Below, in pieces: positions 28,361 through 36,169 of a stretch of 53,183 bases of DNA (the stretch's first letter is position 1; the number at the start of each line of letters is the position of its first letter). Position numbers and translations under genes: made by a program. The notes beneath the pieces are model-generated. The model was not told where the DNA came from. It ran no database searches and saw only the letters and a list, made by a program, of their open reading frames with translations. Source of the DNA: Lysinibacillus sp. ZYM-1 (lineage in GTDB: Bacteria > Bacillota > Bacilli > Bacillales_A > Planococcaceae); assembly GCF_001308875.1 (NCBI RefSeq), contig NZ_KQ465133.1:1-53183 (forward strand). The letters are read 5' to 3'.

Positions 28361-28766
28361 AGAAAGTTCGCTCCTTTTGTATACCATTAGGCATTTCGAC
28401 CGCTACTGTCAGCATATTTCCACTATAGTTGAATTGGCATTTATTGATGCCATTTAGCATGGGGACATGTCCTCCATTTACTTGTTCACGAATGATATTA
28501 CGATAGCAATCAACATGATGGACTGTTTCTGTTGTTTGGAAAGTAATTCTTTTTTGGTCTCCCCGTATAGAAAACGCTAAAATATCCTTTAATTCTTTAT
28601 TTAAATCGTACACAAACAGCTCCCATTTCGACTGTTCATCCGTTTGCATGGTTGAGGTCATTTCAGCATACCAGAGCATAATTAGTACAAAAAGATGAGA
28701 AACAAGTACAAACACAATTAATTGAAACATTGCTTCTAATAATGTATAGCCCTTCTCATTATTCAT
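28338..28766 (-). CDS. comGF: Minor pseudopilin ComGF
   Basis: The 142-residue protein starts NNEKGYTLLEAMFQLIVFVL, a prepilin-like leader with a following hydrophobic helix, and continues with a soluble domain. In Bacillus ComGF is a minor component of the pseudopilus that draws DNA through the cell wall. The ATG at 28766 overlaps the comGE stop (ATGAATAA), with AGGCGG upstream; longer upstream starts are rejected because they would cover comGE. Its end overlaps comGG by 23 bases. Confidence 0.8.
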   Translation of the reverse strand: MNNEKGYTLLEAMFQLIVFVLVSHLFVLIMLWYAEMTSTMQTDEQSKWELFVYDLNKELKDILAFSIRGDQKRITFQTTETVHHVDCYRNIIREQVNGGHVPMLNGINKCQFNYSGNMLTVAVEMPNGIQKERTFYVPIIKK

Positions 28767-29076
28767 AGACACCGCCTGTAAATTGAAGGCATTTTTGGCG
28801 GGGCTCATGTGCATTGTGAAAACGAACACAAATCCCTTGACCATTAAACACCCATTGATAATCGACCTGCTCAATGGTCCTCGTACCTTCAGATTGTTGT
28901 ACAGCTTGAAATAATTTCAAGCCTTCATAAGCTGTTTCTGCTGCTATCATTTCCAGCTTTTTATTCGTAAGGTTAGTTTTCATCGTATAGGTAATGGGCA
29001 ATAAGGAACTACAAAGTAACATCAGGATACCGAAAGCCAAAATAGTTTCTACAAAAGAATAACCTGATTCATTCAA
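28759..29076 (-). CDS. comGE: Minor pseudopilin ComGE
   Basis: The 105-residue protein has the short leader MNESGYSFVETILAFGIL, matching a prepilin signal with Glu at position +5 and a hydrophobic helix. ComGE is a minor pseudopilin of the competence apparatus. The start overlaps the comGD stop by eight bases and the end overlaps comGF, so translation is coupled along the operon. Confidence 0.8.
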   Translation of the reverse strand: MNESGYSFVETILAFGILMLLCSSLLPITYTMKTNLTNKKLEMIAAETAYEGLKLFQAVQQSEGTRTIEQVDYQWVFNGQGICVRFHNAHEPRQKCLQFTGGVYE

Positions 29077-29509
29077 TTCTCGCCCTCCCTCGTCCTAATG
29101 TAATAATTACCTTTTTCTTACCCTGTGGTGTTTGAAATGCAATGGTGCCAGCTGATAAGACATTGCCATTGTAATTATAAACAACTGTATAAAGTGAGCT
29201 TTCTGAAGGCAAAAATTCAACTCCTTTTGGGAAGGGACGTTCATATAGATTGGAATAAACATCTTTTTGAATAACGTAGCGCTTTGTTGAGCTTTCAAAT
29301 TTCATCGCGATATATTGTCGTTGGTTCATGCTATAGGTTTGAATATACTGAATGTCTAGTTGAATTTGAGTAAAAAATCGCTCTAATTCCTTTGACTCTG
29401 CTAATTTTAAAGAGAACTTGCTAACAATTGCTGTTAAAGTCATAACAAGAAATAAAACAATCAGCATTTCGAGAATGGTAAAGCCCAAATCATTACGTTG
29501 CTTCCTCAT
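29069..29509 (-). CDS. comGD: Minor pseudopilin ComGD
   Basis: The 146-residue protein begins MRKQRNDLGFTILEMLIVL, a clear type IV prepilin leader cleaved after Gly9, followed by a hydrophobic helix and a beta-rich soluble domain. It should be processed by ComC peptidase and join the pseudopilus. Its start codon shares one base with the comGC stop. Confidence 0.87.
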   Translation of the reverse strand: MRKQRNDLGFTILEMLIVLFLVMTLTAIVSKFSLKLAESKELERFFTQIQLDIQYIQTYSMNQRQYIAMKFESSTKRYVIQKDVYSNLYERPFPKGVEFLPSESSLYTVVYNYNGNVLSAGTIAFQTPQGKKKVIITLGRGRARIE

Positions 29510-29847
29510 TAGCCATTTGTACCCGTATCTACTTTAGCATTCGCTAACCGTACCTCTCCTTCATTGGTAATTACTATTTCTTCTTTATTTGGACACGTTG
29601 TTTCATTTTCTTTCAAATAGCCTTCCTTTACTAAATCCTCCAATGTGGGATACGCCATAAAATCCACTCTATAGGCCTCTACTTGCCCCTGTACCATGGC
29701 GACATAGGCCGAACATCCCTTCTCATCAATCGTAGCAAAGTGCTTTGTAACATTTGGAATTGTGATTAAAATAAGGACCGATATAATTAACAAGACAATC
29801 AGCATTTCAATTAAAGTAAAGCCATTTTGTTGTTTGATACGTCTCAT
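29509..29847 (-). CDS. comGC: Major pseudopilin ComGC
   Basis: The 112-residue protein is the main subunit of the competence pseudopilus. The prepilin site is QQNGFTLIEMLIVLL, cleaved before Phe. Two cysteines (in EKGCSAYV and TTCPNKEE) can form the intramolecular disulfide known from Bacillus ComGC. It lies 10 bases after comGB. Confidence 0.92.
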   Translation of the reverse strand: MRRIKQQNGFTLIEMLIVLLIISVLILITIPNVTKHFATIDEKGCSAYVAMVQGQVEAYRVDFMAYPTLEDLVKEGYLKENETTCPNKEEIVITNEGEVRLANAKVDTGTNG

Positions 29848-29857
29848 TCTGCTCCTC

Positions 29858-30931
29858 CTAAACTAAATCAATCATATGATAAATTGGTAATAATAAACTG
29901 ACATAGGCTGCTACTATACATATAGCAATAACAATAAAGAAGCTTGGTTGTATGAAAGCGAGCATCTTATGCAACAGTTGCTCCTGCTTTTCCATTAATA
30001 ATTCGCTATACAGCGTGAGTTCTTTTCCTAAATATCCACTCTGTTCTCCATGTTCTACAAAAGTAGAAAAATCCTTGTGAAAAACAGCTACTAACTGTAC
30101 GGCTTGTGTCAATGACTCACCAAAGATTACCCTTTCTTTAATACGGCGCGACAGATGCTGTAGAAAAGGTTGAAACTGTTGTTCCTCTAAAATTTGGAGA
30201 CTAGCCTGCAATGAAAACCCACTCTGCAGTAAACTTCCTAAATAAGCAGCAAATTGCCTTGTCGACGATAGTCGGATATAGATATGAAAAAGAGGGATTT
30301 TCAAAAGTATTGTTAGTTGTTGGGGAATGGGCTGCCGTTTGAGATAGAAATGGAAAATCAATAAACTGACTATCACAATCAAAACTGTCACCATAACAAA
30401 ATCGGGGATATGCAGTAACATATTAGACAAAGCAATACTTGTCTCCTTAGCTGCCATTGAGCGGCTAGATACCATTCTTTCAATATTAGGTAAAAAAATT
30501 GTTCGAAATACAAAGAATAGCAACAATAAAAATAAAATTAGGATGACAGGATAAATAAGCAATTTGATTAATTTTTTCTTTGTCCTCTCATTGATAATCA
30601 TTTGCTTTGCCACACCTTTTAATGCTTCAAGTATATGCCCATTGTTTTCTGCCACCTTAATTGCAACTAAATGGTACTTAGCCAGCTGTAATGTTTCCAG
30701 AATGCTTGTCACGCCTACACCTTGTCTAAATTTTTCATCAATTTGTTGCTGTATGTCCTCATGTGCCTCAACATGATGAGGTAGTAGCATCGAGATAGCC
30801 TGTGGAAATAAATAGCCTTCCTGCATTAACACAGATAAACGTTGGATTAATTGAGCTTGCTCTCTTACACGCCACTTGGTAGCTCTGTTGTAATATAATT
30901 GAAAATTATCGATGTATTTTTGTAACTGCAT
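29858..30931 (-). CDS. comGB: Competence pseudopilus membrane platform ComGB
   Basis: The 357-residue protein is a GspF/PilC-type integral membrane protein with duplicated T2SSF domains, each followed by hydrophobic helices (about 125-145, 170-195 and the last 25 residues). It forms the membrane base on which the ComGA ATPase drives pseudopilin assembly. The start overlaps the end of comGA by 26 bases. Confidence 0.9.
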   Translation of the reverse strand: MQLQKYIDNFQLYYNRATKWRVREQAQLIQRLSVLMQEGYLFPQAISMLLPHHVEAHEDIQQQIDEKFRQGVGVTSILETLQLAKYHLVAIKVAENNGHILEALKGVAKQMIINERTKKKLIKLLIYPVILILFLLLLFFVFRTIFLPNIERMVSSRSMAAKETSIALSNMLLHIPDFVMVTVLIVIVSLLIFHFYLKRQPIPQQLTILLKIPLFHIYIRLSSTRQFAAYLGSLLQSGFSLQASLQILEEQQFQPFLQHLSRRIKERVIFGESLTQAVQLVAVFHKDFSTFVEHGEQSGYLGKELTLYSELLMEKQEQLLHKMLAFIQPSFFIVIAICIVAAYVSLLLPIYHMIDLV

Positions 30932-31925
30932 AATGACTCTCCACCAATTCCTTTTGTCCCATTAATGTTTGTTCGTATGGAAGTTTATAATTCCCCTTTT
31001 TCTGAATAGCTGTAATGGCCTGATTCAGATCAACATCAGATAACATTTCATACAAGGCACGACGTTCATCCTGTAAAGCTGATGACTGAAAAAGCATTTG
31101 TGCAACAATACCGATGACAGTTTGCCGAAGCTCCTCTATGGAGACCCCTAAGTCAATTAAGCGGTAAAGACAGCTAATGGAATCCTTTGCATGGATAGTT
31201 GAGACAACTAAATGACCCGTCAAACTTGCCTCAATGGCAATCTTCGCCGTTTCTTTATCTCTAATTTCACCAATCATAATCACGTCAGGTGAATGCCGTA
31301 ATATAGCTTTTAACCCCGTAGCATATGTAACGCCTGCTCGCTCGTTCACCTGAATTTGAAGTAAATTTGCTTGGTTATTTTCTACTGGATCTTCTAAGGA
31401 AATCACATGCCTATTTAATTCTGTAGAACAGTAGTGGATTAAAGAATAGAGAGAAGTAGACTTACCAGAGCCTGTTGCTCCTGTAAAAAACAAAAGTCCT
31501 TGTCGATTCTGTACAAGTTCCATTAATTTGTGGGCTGCGCTTTTAAAAAAACATAGGGAAGTTAGTGGAAATGCATGATTTTGGAGAAGTAAACGGATAA
31601 TGAGACTTTCCTTTGAAAATACGGAAGGAAGTGTAGATACTCGAAAGGCATAAGGCTTTTGTGCCATCGCTTTTTGAAAGGAGCCACTCTGAGGTTTTCG
31701 ACGCTCACTTATATCTAATTGGGCGAGAAACTTATAATAGGATATCATCCGTTCTGCAAGGTCATTAGGTAGTTCACCAGCGTGGAGAAGCTTGTCATAT
31801 TTCCGAAAATAGATTCGATATTCAATGTTGGTTGGCACCAGTAATAAATCGGATGCACCAAAATGATAGGCCTTTAGTAAAAGTTGCTCACATTTTTGTT
31901 CAACGACTATTTCAAAATTCTGCAT
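30906..31925 (-). CDS. comGA: Competence pseudopilus assembly ATPase ComGA
   Basis: The 339-residue cytosolic ATPase belongs to the GspE/PilB family. Walker A is GATGSGKSTS (about 145-154), the Asp box is HVISLEDPVE, Walker B is PDVIMIGEIRD and the His box is GHLVVSTIHAKDS. The tetracysteine zinc motif of many GspE proteins is absent, as in Bacillus ComGA. GAGAGGTG precedes the ATG. It is the first gene of the seven-gene comG operon, facing away from the regulator at 32252. Confidence 0.93.
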   Translation of the reverse strand: MQNFEIVVEQKCEQLLLKAYHFGASDLLLVPTNIEYRIYFRKYDKLLHAGELPNDLAERMISYYKFLAQLDISERRKPQSGSFQKAMAQKPYAFRVSTLPSVFSKESLIIRLLLQNHAFPLTSLCFFKSAAHKLMELVQNRQGLLFFTGATGSGKSTSLYSLIHYCSTELNRHVISLEDPVENNQANLLQIQVNERAGVTYATGLKAILRHSPDVIMIGEIRDKETAKIAIEASLTGHLVVSTIHAKDSISCLYRLIDLGVSIEELRQTVIGIVAQMLFQSSALQDERRALYEMLSDVDLNQAITAIQKKGNYKLPYEQTLMGQKELVESHYAVTKIHR

Positions 31926-32005
31926 ATATGCACCTCTCTTCTAGTTCATTCGAATATGACCGCGCTATTCGTTATTTCCTAGTATAAGTAGGATTTTCCC
32001 ACGAG

Positions 32006-32033
32006 AAAAGCCCTTTTCTGAAAATAAAAATTT
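32006..32033 (-). promoter_or_regulatory. Possible ComK-type AT-boxes upstream of comGA
   Basis: Two A4-N-T4-like boxes, AAAAGCCCTTTT and AAAATAAAAATTT, follow each other 80-110 bases before the comGA start. ComK boxes have this shape (AAAA-N5-TTTT in pairs), but the region is AT-rich, so this is weak. The rest of 31926-32251 holds the two divergent promoters and no gene. Confidence 0.3.
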
Positions 32034-32251
32034 GTTATGAAATTTCCTATTAATCATGTTTTTTGCTATAAAAATGTGGATAAAGTGCAATTTCTCACTA
32101 AAACAGAACATAAATACATGAAAAAATTAATATTTATGCCGAAATGAACTGTATCTTTTTCAATAATACAATATAATAGAATCAACATGATTATTTTCCT
32201 AACACTGGGTAGAGAAACATAATTTTATAAAAAACTAATGAGGTGAAGCAT

Positions 32252-32962
32252 ATGATCCATCCATTGAAAATTACTAGCACTTTAGCCGATGAAACTAGAT
32301 ACTCTATTTATGAGTACATATTGCAAGAGAAAAAAACAGTGACAGTTCAACATATTGCTGATCAATTTGGCATCCATCCAAATGTTGCTCGACTCCATTT
32401 AACGAAGCTTTCAGAAATTAATATTATCTCTGCAGACTATGTGAAAACAGGTAAGGGTGGTCGACCCGGCCGCGTTTATAAGGCTTCAGAGAAAGGTGTA
32501 TCATTAACATTTCCAAGACGTGATGAAGAGCGTTTACTGAAATGGACGATTCAATTAGTTCAAGACCTTGGACCATCTGCCTTAGAAAAATGTCAGGAAA
32601 TTAGCTATCAAGATGGTTATCAGCAAATGAAACAAAGTATAAGCGCTGAATTGACAATAAATAATTCCATTTCCTTCGACGAGAAACTTCAGCTATTAAC
32701 TGACAATGCCGCATTAATTGGCTATGTTCCACAAATTCAACAAACAGAGCATGGCAAAAAGGTGATATTCTCCATTTTTAATTGTCCATTCCAAGAACAA
32801 CTTACGACATATTCAGAGATTGTCTGCTCACTACATGAATCCTATTTAAAAGGGCAGTTAGATGCGCTATTTTCTAAAAGTGAATTTATACAAATTGAAA
32901 GTATGATACATAATTGTGATTTATGTAAATATGAAATAAACGTGACAGAAATCGAAAGCTAG
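32252..32962 (+). CDS. ArsR/SufR-type transcriptional regulator with cysteine cluster
   Basis: The 236-residue protein has an N-terminal winged helix-turn-helix (about 5-85, TVQHIADQFGIHPNVARLHLTKL) of the COG2345 type. Its C-terminal domain contains cysteines in FNCPF, EIVCSLHESYLKG and HNCDLCKYE, an arrangement reminiscent of SufR-like iron-sulfur regulators. A metal or iron-sulfur centre that controls DNA binding is therefore possible, but the ligands are inferred from spacing only. The start is the ATG at 32252 behind GAGGTGA; a GTG three codons earlier is rejected. It stands back to back with the comG operon. Confidence 0.72.
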   Translation: MIHPLKITSTLADETRYSIYEYILQEKKTVTVQHIADQFGIHPNVARLHLTKLSEINIISADYVKTGKGGRPGRVYKASEKGVSLTFPRRDEERLLKWTIQLVQDLGPSALEKCQEISYQDGYQQMKQSISAELTINNSISFDEKLQLLTDNAALIGYVPQIQQTEHGKKVIFSIFNCPFQEQLTTYSEIVCSLHESYLKGQLDALFSKSEFIQIESMIHNCDLCKYEINVTEIES

Positions 32963-33079
32963 TTAAAAAATCCATTTGTTTGTCACAAAGACGAATAAGT
33001 TCCAGTTTACAGACACCTTTCCTATCATTTATAATGAGTAAGAGATTATTGTGTCGTGGGCAAAAGGAGGGGAAATTTC

Positions 33080-33322
33080 ATGGATAATATGTATAAAGTT
33101 ATGGCATTCTGGACAGGTATATTTGCCGTTATGTTCTACCTTGGTGGTATGAACGAGGTATCGCTATTATTCTTAGGTAATACAGGTTTATTCTTATTAT
33201 TAGGCTTCTTAAACCTTTCAGAACGTATGTACATGTACATTTTCGGAGCATATTTAACTGTATTCTTCGCTGGCTTCACGTACTATACAACATTCATTCA
33301 CGTACCTGGTGGCGGTCATTAA
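33080..33322 (+). CDS. yqgY: DUF2626 family small membrane protein
   Basis: The 80-residue protein has two to three membrane helices (about 5-22, 26-44, 50-72) and ends HVPGGGH. It matches the conserved Bacillales family of YqgY, whose function is unknown. AAGGAGGGG precedes the ATG at 33080; an earlier GTG is rejected. A terminator follows directly. It converges with yqgX, as in related genomes. Confidence 0.85.
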   Translation: MDNMYKVMAFWTGIFAVMFYLGGMNEVSLLFLGNTGLFLLLGFLNLSERMYMYIFGAYLTVFFAGFTYYTTFIHVPGGGH

Positions 33323-33329
33323 TACAAAG

Positions 33330-33368
33330 AAAAAAGCGTATCTCACTAACATTGAGATACGCTTTTTT
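33330..33368. terminator. Bidirectional terminator between yqgY and yqgX
   Basis: A perfect 15-bp stem (AAAAAAGCGTATCTC with its complement, nine-base loop) with T and A runs ends both convergent genes. Confidence 0.88.
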
Positions 33369-33383
33369 ATAGACCATACTTTT

Positions 33384-34028
33384 TTAAAATCCATTTAAAA
33401 ACGGATTTGTCTCCATTTCCGAACTGACAGTTGTATAATTACCATGACCAGGATAAATGATTGTATCTTCAGGAAGCGTTAATAATTTATCATGGATAGA
33501 TGCTAATAATATTTTTGTGGACCCACCTATTAAATCCGTACGTCCTACACTTTGTTCAAAAAGTGTGTCCCCCACAATAGCAAAGCCGTCATTTTCAAAT
33601 ACATAAGAAATACTACCAGGTGAATGTCCTGGTGTAAAAACAGCTCGAAAAACAAAATTACTCATTTCAAATTGCTGTTCTTCTTTGATGATAGTGTCTT
33701 GTGCCGGTGCAGCCACCCTATAATCTGGTAATGCGGCATATTTACTAGAACCATTCTTTTCTGGATCTCCTAACCAGCTAACTTCTTTTTCATGAATCCA
33801 TACAGGTACATTAAATGCTTCTCTTACAGCATCCACAGCACCGATATGGTCAAAATGTGCATGTGTTAAAAAAATGGCCAACGGTTTTAAACCATTGCTA
33901 CGGATTGTTTTAATAATACGCTCCGCTTCTTCACCTGGATCAAATACGATACACTCTTTTTCTTTATTCGATACGATATAGCAATTCGTTTGGACTGGAC
34001 CAAGAGAAAAACTACGTACGTTCATCAT
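33384..34028 (-). CDS. yqgX: Metallo-beta-lactamase-fold hydrolase (glyoxalase II-like)
   Basis: The 214-residue cytosolic protein has the binuclear zinc signature THAHFDHIG (about 55-63), the later TPGHSPGSI, GDTLFEQSVGR and the final YPGHGNYT motif. It matches YqgX of Bacillus, a glyoxalase II-like hydrolase; the natural substrate is not established. GAGGTGA precedes the ATG at 34028. It is divergent from yqgW. Confidence 0.9.
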   Translation of the reverse strand: MMNVRSFSLGPVQTNCYIVSNKEKECIVFDPGEEAERIIKTIRSNGLKPLAIFLTHAHFDHIGAVDAVREAFNVPVWIHEKEVSWLGDPEKNGSSKYAALPDYRVAAPAQDTIIKEEQQFEMSNFVFRAVFTPGHSPGSISYVFENDGFAIVGDTLFEQSVGRTDLIGGSTKILLASIHDKLLTLPEDTIIYPGHGNYTTVSSEMETNPFLNGF

Positions 34029-34197
34029 AGATATCACCTCAATGTTCTATTATACAGGCTTTGCCACAATTTGACGATAAATGTTCATAGTTTGCGTTAT
34101 ATTAGTTCTCGACAAAAACAAGTAGAACGTTTACAATTAAGGAGGAATATTGTTTACGACATTCATTTTCTGATGTCGAAAGGAGTGTCTATTTTTA

Positions 34198-34377
34198 ATG
34201 AACTTATTAATGGTTATTTTTGGTCTAGTAGCGATTTTAGCTGTAGTTGGTACATTCCAAGCAATTAAAGAAAAGAACCTTTTAAGCGTTGTTTTCAACT
34301 TATTAAGTGCTGTCGTGTTCGGATGGTTCGTCATCATGACAATCATTCATAGTGGTTATCCACCAACATTACACTAA
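34198..34377 (+). CDS. yqgW: DUF2759 family small membrane protein
   Basis: This 59-residue gene is short and easily missed. The protein starts MNLLMVIFGLVAILAVVGTF, has two membrane helices (about 3-20 and 30-52) and ends SGYPPTLH. It matches the YqgW/DUF2759 family of Bacillales, of unknown function. AAAGGAGTG lies about 11 bases before the ATG, and a strong terminator follows at 34387-34425. Order yqgW-yqgX-yqgY is conserved. Confidence 0.85.
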   Translation: MNLLMVIFGLVAILAVVGTFQAIKEKNLLSVVFNLLSAVVFGWFVIMTIIHSGYPPTLH

Positions 34378-34386
34378 ATTTCAGAC

Positions 34387-34425
34387 AGAAAAAGAGCAGT
34401 CTCCATCTGAGATTGCTCTTTTTTC
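34387..34425. terminator. Terminator between yqgW and tyrS
   Basis: AAAAAGAGCAGTCTC pairs with GAGATTGCTCTTTTT over a five-base loop. Symmetric A and T runs let it serve both directions. Confidence 0.87.
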
Positions 34426-34442
34426 TTTGAAATCAACCAATT

Positions 34443-35657
34443 TTATTTATTTAATTTTAGAAATCTCTTCTTGCCAATTTGTAAGACATCATCATTCATT
34501 AAAACTCGAGATAGATCATCGATAGCAATTTTTTCTCCATTCAAGGAAACGCCATTTTGTTTGATGAGTCTTAAAAATTCACTCTTGCTCTGAATAAAAC
34601 TGATAGTAATTAATTGTGGTATGATATCCTCTATTCTTTCCTTATCAATTTCTAGAAGCAATATAGGAATGTTATTCGGAATACCCTTCCTTTGAAAAGC
34701 TTCTTCAAAATAAGATTTTGCACCCTCCATGGCAGCATGACCATGATATAAAGCTGTCACTACCTCTGCTAATTGTAATTTTAGATCGCGTGGATTCTCT
34801 ACCATTTGAAGTCTATCTTGAATAGCCTGCACTTGTAGTGGATGCTCATCTGTCGCTAATTCGTAATATTTTATAATGAAAGTATCTGGTATTTCCATCA
34901 CTTTTTTAAACATCACCTCAGGCGCTTCATTGACGCCAATATAATTCCCTAAGCTTTTACTCATTTTTTCCTTACCATCTAAACCTTCTAGTAATGGCAT
35001 AAAAATAGCAATTTGTTTTTCCAGCCCTCGATGTCTTTGTAAGGTACGTCCCATTAGAATATTGAACGTTTGATCTGTTCCTCCTAATTCAATGTCAGCT
35101 TTTAACTCTACAGAATCATATGCTTGCATGAGTGGATAGAAAAATTCATGAATGCCAATTGGTATTTGCTGCTTGTATCGCTTTTGAAAATCTTCACGCT
35201 CTAGAATACGAGCAACAGATGTAGTGGCTGCTAGCTGAATGACTTCTTCAAATGTTAATTTTGCTAACCATTCACTATTGAAACGAACAGTAGTTTTCTC
35301 TTCATCTAGCACTTTAAAAATTTGCTCACAATATGTTTTGGCGTTTTCTTTAACCATTTCATCACTTAACGCCACACGGCCTTTAGATTTCCCCGTAGGA
35401 TCGCCAATACGGCCTGTAAAATCCCCGATGACAATAACTGCCTGATGCCCTATATCCTGCATCTGTTTTATTTTTCGTAAAACGACTGCATGACCTAAAT
35501 GAATATCTGGTGCGGAAGGATCAAGTCCCAACTTTATCGTTAATGGCTTTTGCTCTTGAAAAGAGCGCTCTAATTTTTTTAGAAGCTCATGTTCATCAAC
35601 AATTCTGTCAGCCCCCTTTTTAATAATTGCTAACTGCTCCTTTGGTGTTAAAAACAT
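34443..35657 (-). CDS. tyrS: Tyrosyl-tRNA synthetase
   Basis: The class I enzyme charges tRNA-Tyr. The HIGH-like motif is DIHLGHAVVL (about residues 45-54) and the KMSKS motif is EKMSKSLGNY (about 225-234), with an S4-like RNA-binding domain at the end (LIKQNGVSLNGEKI). Length 404 and the order of blocks place it with the TyrZ-like group of Gram-positive tyrosyl-tRNA synthetases. The ATG at 35657 lies nine bases after AAGGAG; an ATG at 35666 sits inside that spacing and is rejected. A T-box leader with a tyrosine specifier precedes it. Confidence 0.94.
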   Translation of the reverse strand: MFLTPKEQLAIIKKGADRIVDEHELLKKLERSFQEQKPLTIKLGLDPSAPDIHLGHAVVLRKIKQMQDIGHQAVIVIGDFTGRIGDPTGKSKGRVALSDEMVKENAKTYCEQIFKVLDEEKTTVRFNSEWLAKLTFEEVIQLAATTSVARILEREDFQKRYKQQIPIGIHEFFYPLMQAYDSVELKADIELGGTDQTFNILMGRTLQRHRGLEKQIAIFMPLLEGLDGKEKMSKSLGNYIGVNEAPEVMFKKVMEIPDTFIIKYYELATDEHPLQVQAIQDRLQMVENPRDLKLQLAEVVTALYHGHAAMEGAKSYFEEAFQRKGIPNNIPILLLEIDKERIEDIIPQLITISFIQSKSEFLRLIKQNGVSLNGEKIAIDDLSRVLMNDDVLQIGKKRFLKLNK

Positions 35658-35774
35658 ACAAAACATCTCCTTGTAATATTAAAAAATTAATATTGCAAGA
35701 TCTATAAGAGTTCATTAATCTAACGACGGCTGTTACTCTAATTTGGCATAGATATTGTGGCTGTCCAAATGCAT

Positions 35775-36089
35775 AAAAAAACGCCCCTTAGGATTAAATC
35801 CTAAAGGACGTTTATGAACGTGTTACCACCTTATTTCGAGAGCTATTCACATAGCGCTCCTCCATTAGTACAGCCGCAGCGATACTATTGCAATGATTAC
35901 GGATGCAAACCCGTCGTAGCCTACTAAAATTTCGGTACGCAGCTCCAAGATGTATTCACTTTAATATCCCCTTGCGCCTCTCAGCAACCGGCTACTCTCT
36001 GTCAGTTCCATTAAAGTTACTTGTTCTTTTCTATGCCTTTAACTCTTATACTCCGAAATGTGAAAACAAATCTTCGTTATGCAGATATT
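35775..36089 (-). ncRNA. T-box riboswitch (tyrosine) of tyrS
   Basis: On the minus strand the leader contains the S-turn and GGTTGCTGAGAG features of stem I, the specifier triplet TAC (35952-35954) in GTGAATACATC, the T-box core AAGGTGGTAACACG (35819-35832), and a terminator stem at 35781-35811 followed by seven T. Uncharged tRNA-Tyr should allow read-through. Confidence 0.92.
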
Positions 36090-36096
36090 TACACTA

Positions 36097-36124
36097 ATTA
36101 TAATCACTTCAACAAATTTGTCAA
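36097..36124 (-). promoter_or_regulatory. Promoter of the tyrS leader
   Basis: Perfect TTGACA (36119-36124) and TATAAT (36097-36102) boxes are 16 bases apart on the minus strand. Confidence 0.8.
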
Positions 36125-36137
36125 TTCTACAATGTAA

Positions 36138-36164
36138 AAAAGAGATCTCATGATGAGATCTCTC
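36138..36164 (-). terminator. Terminator of ltaS
   Basis: The palindrome AGAGATCTCATGATGAGATCTCT is flanked by A and T runs just after the ltaS stop codon. Confidence 0.75.
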
Positions 36165-36169
36165 TTTGT

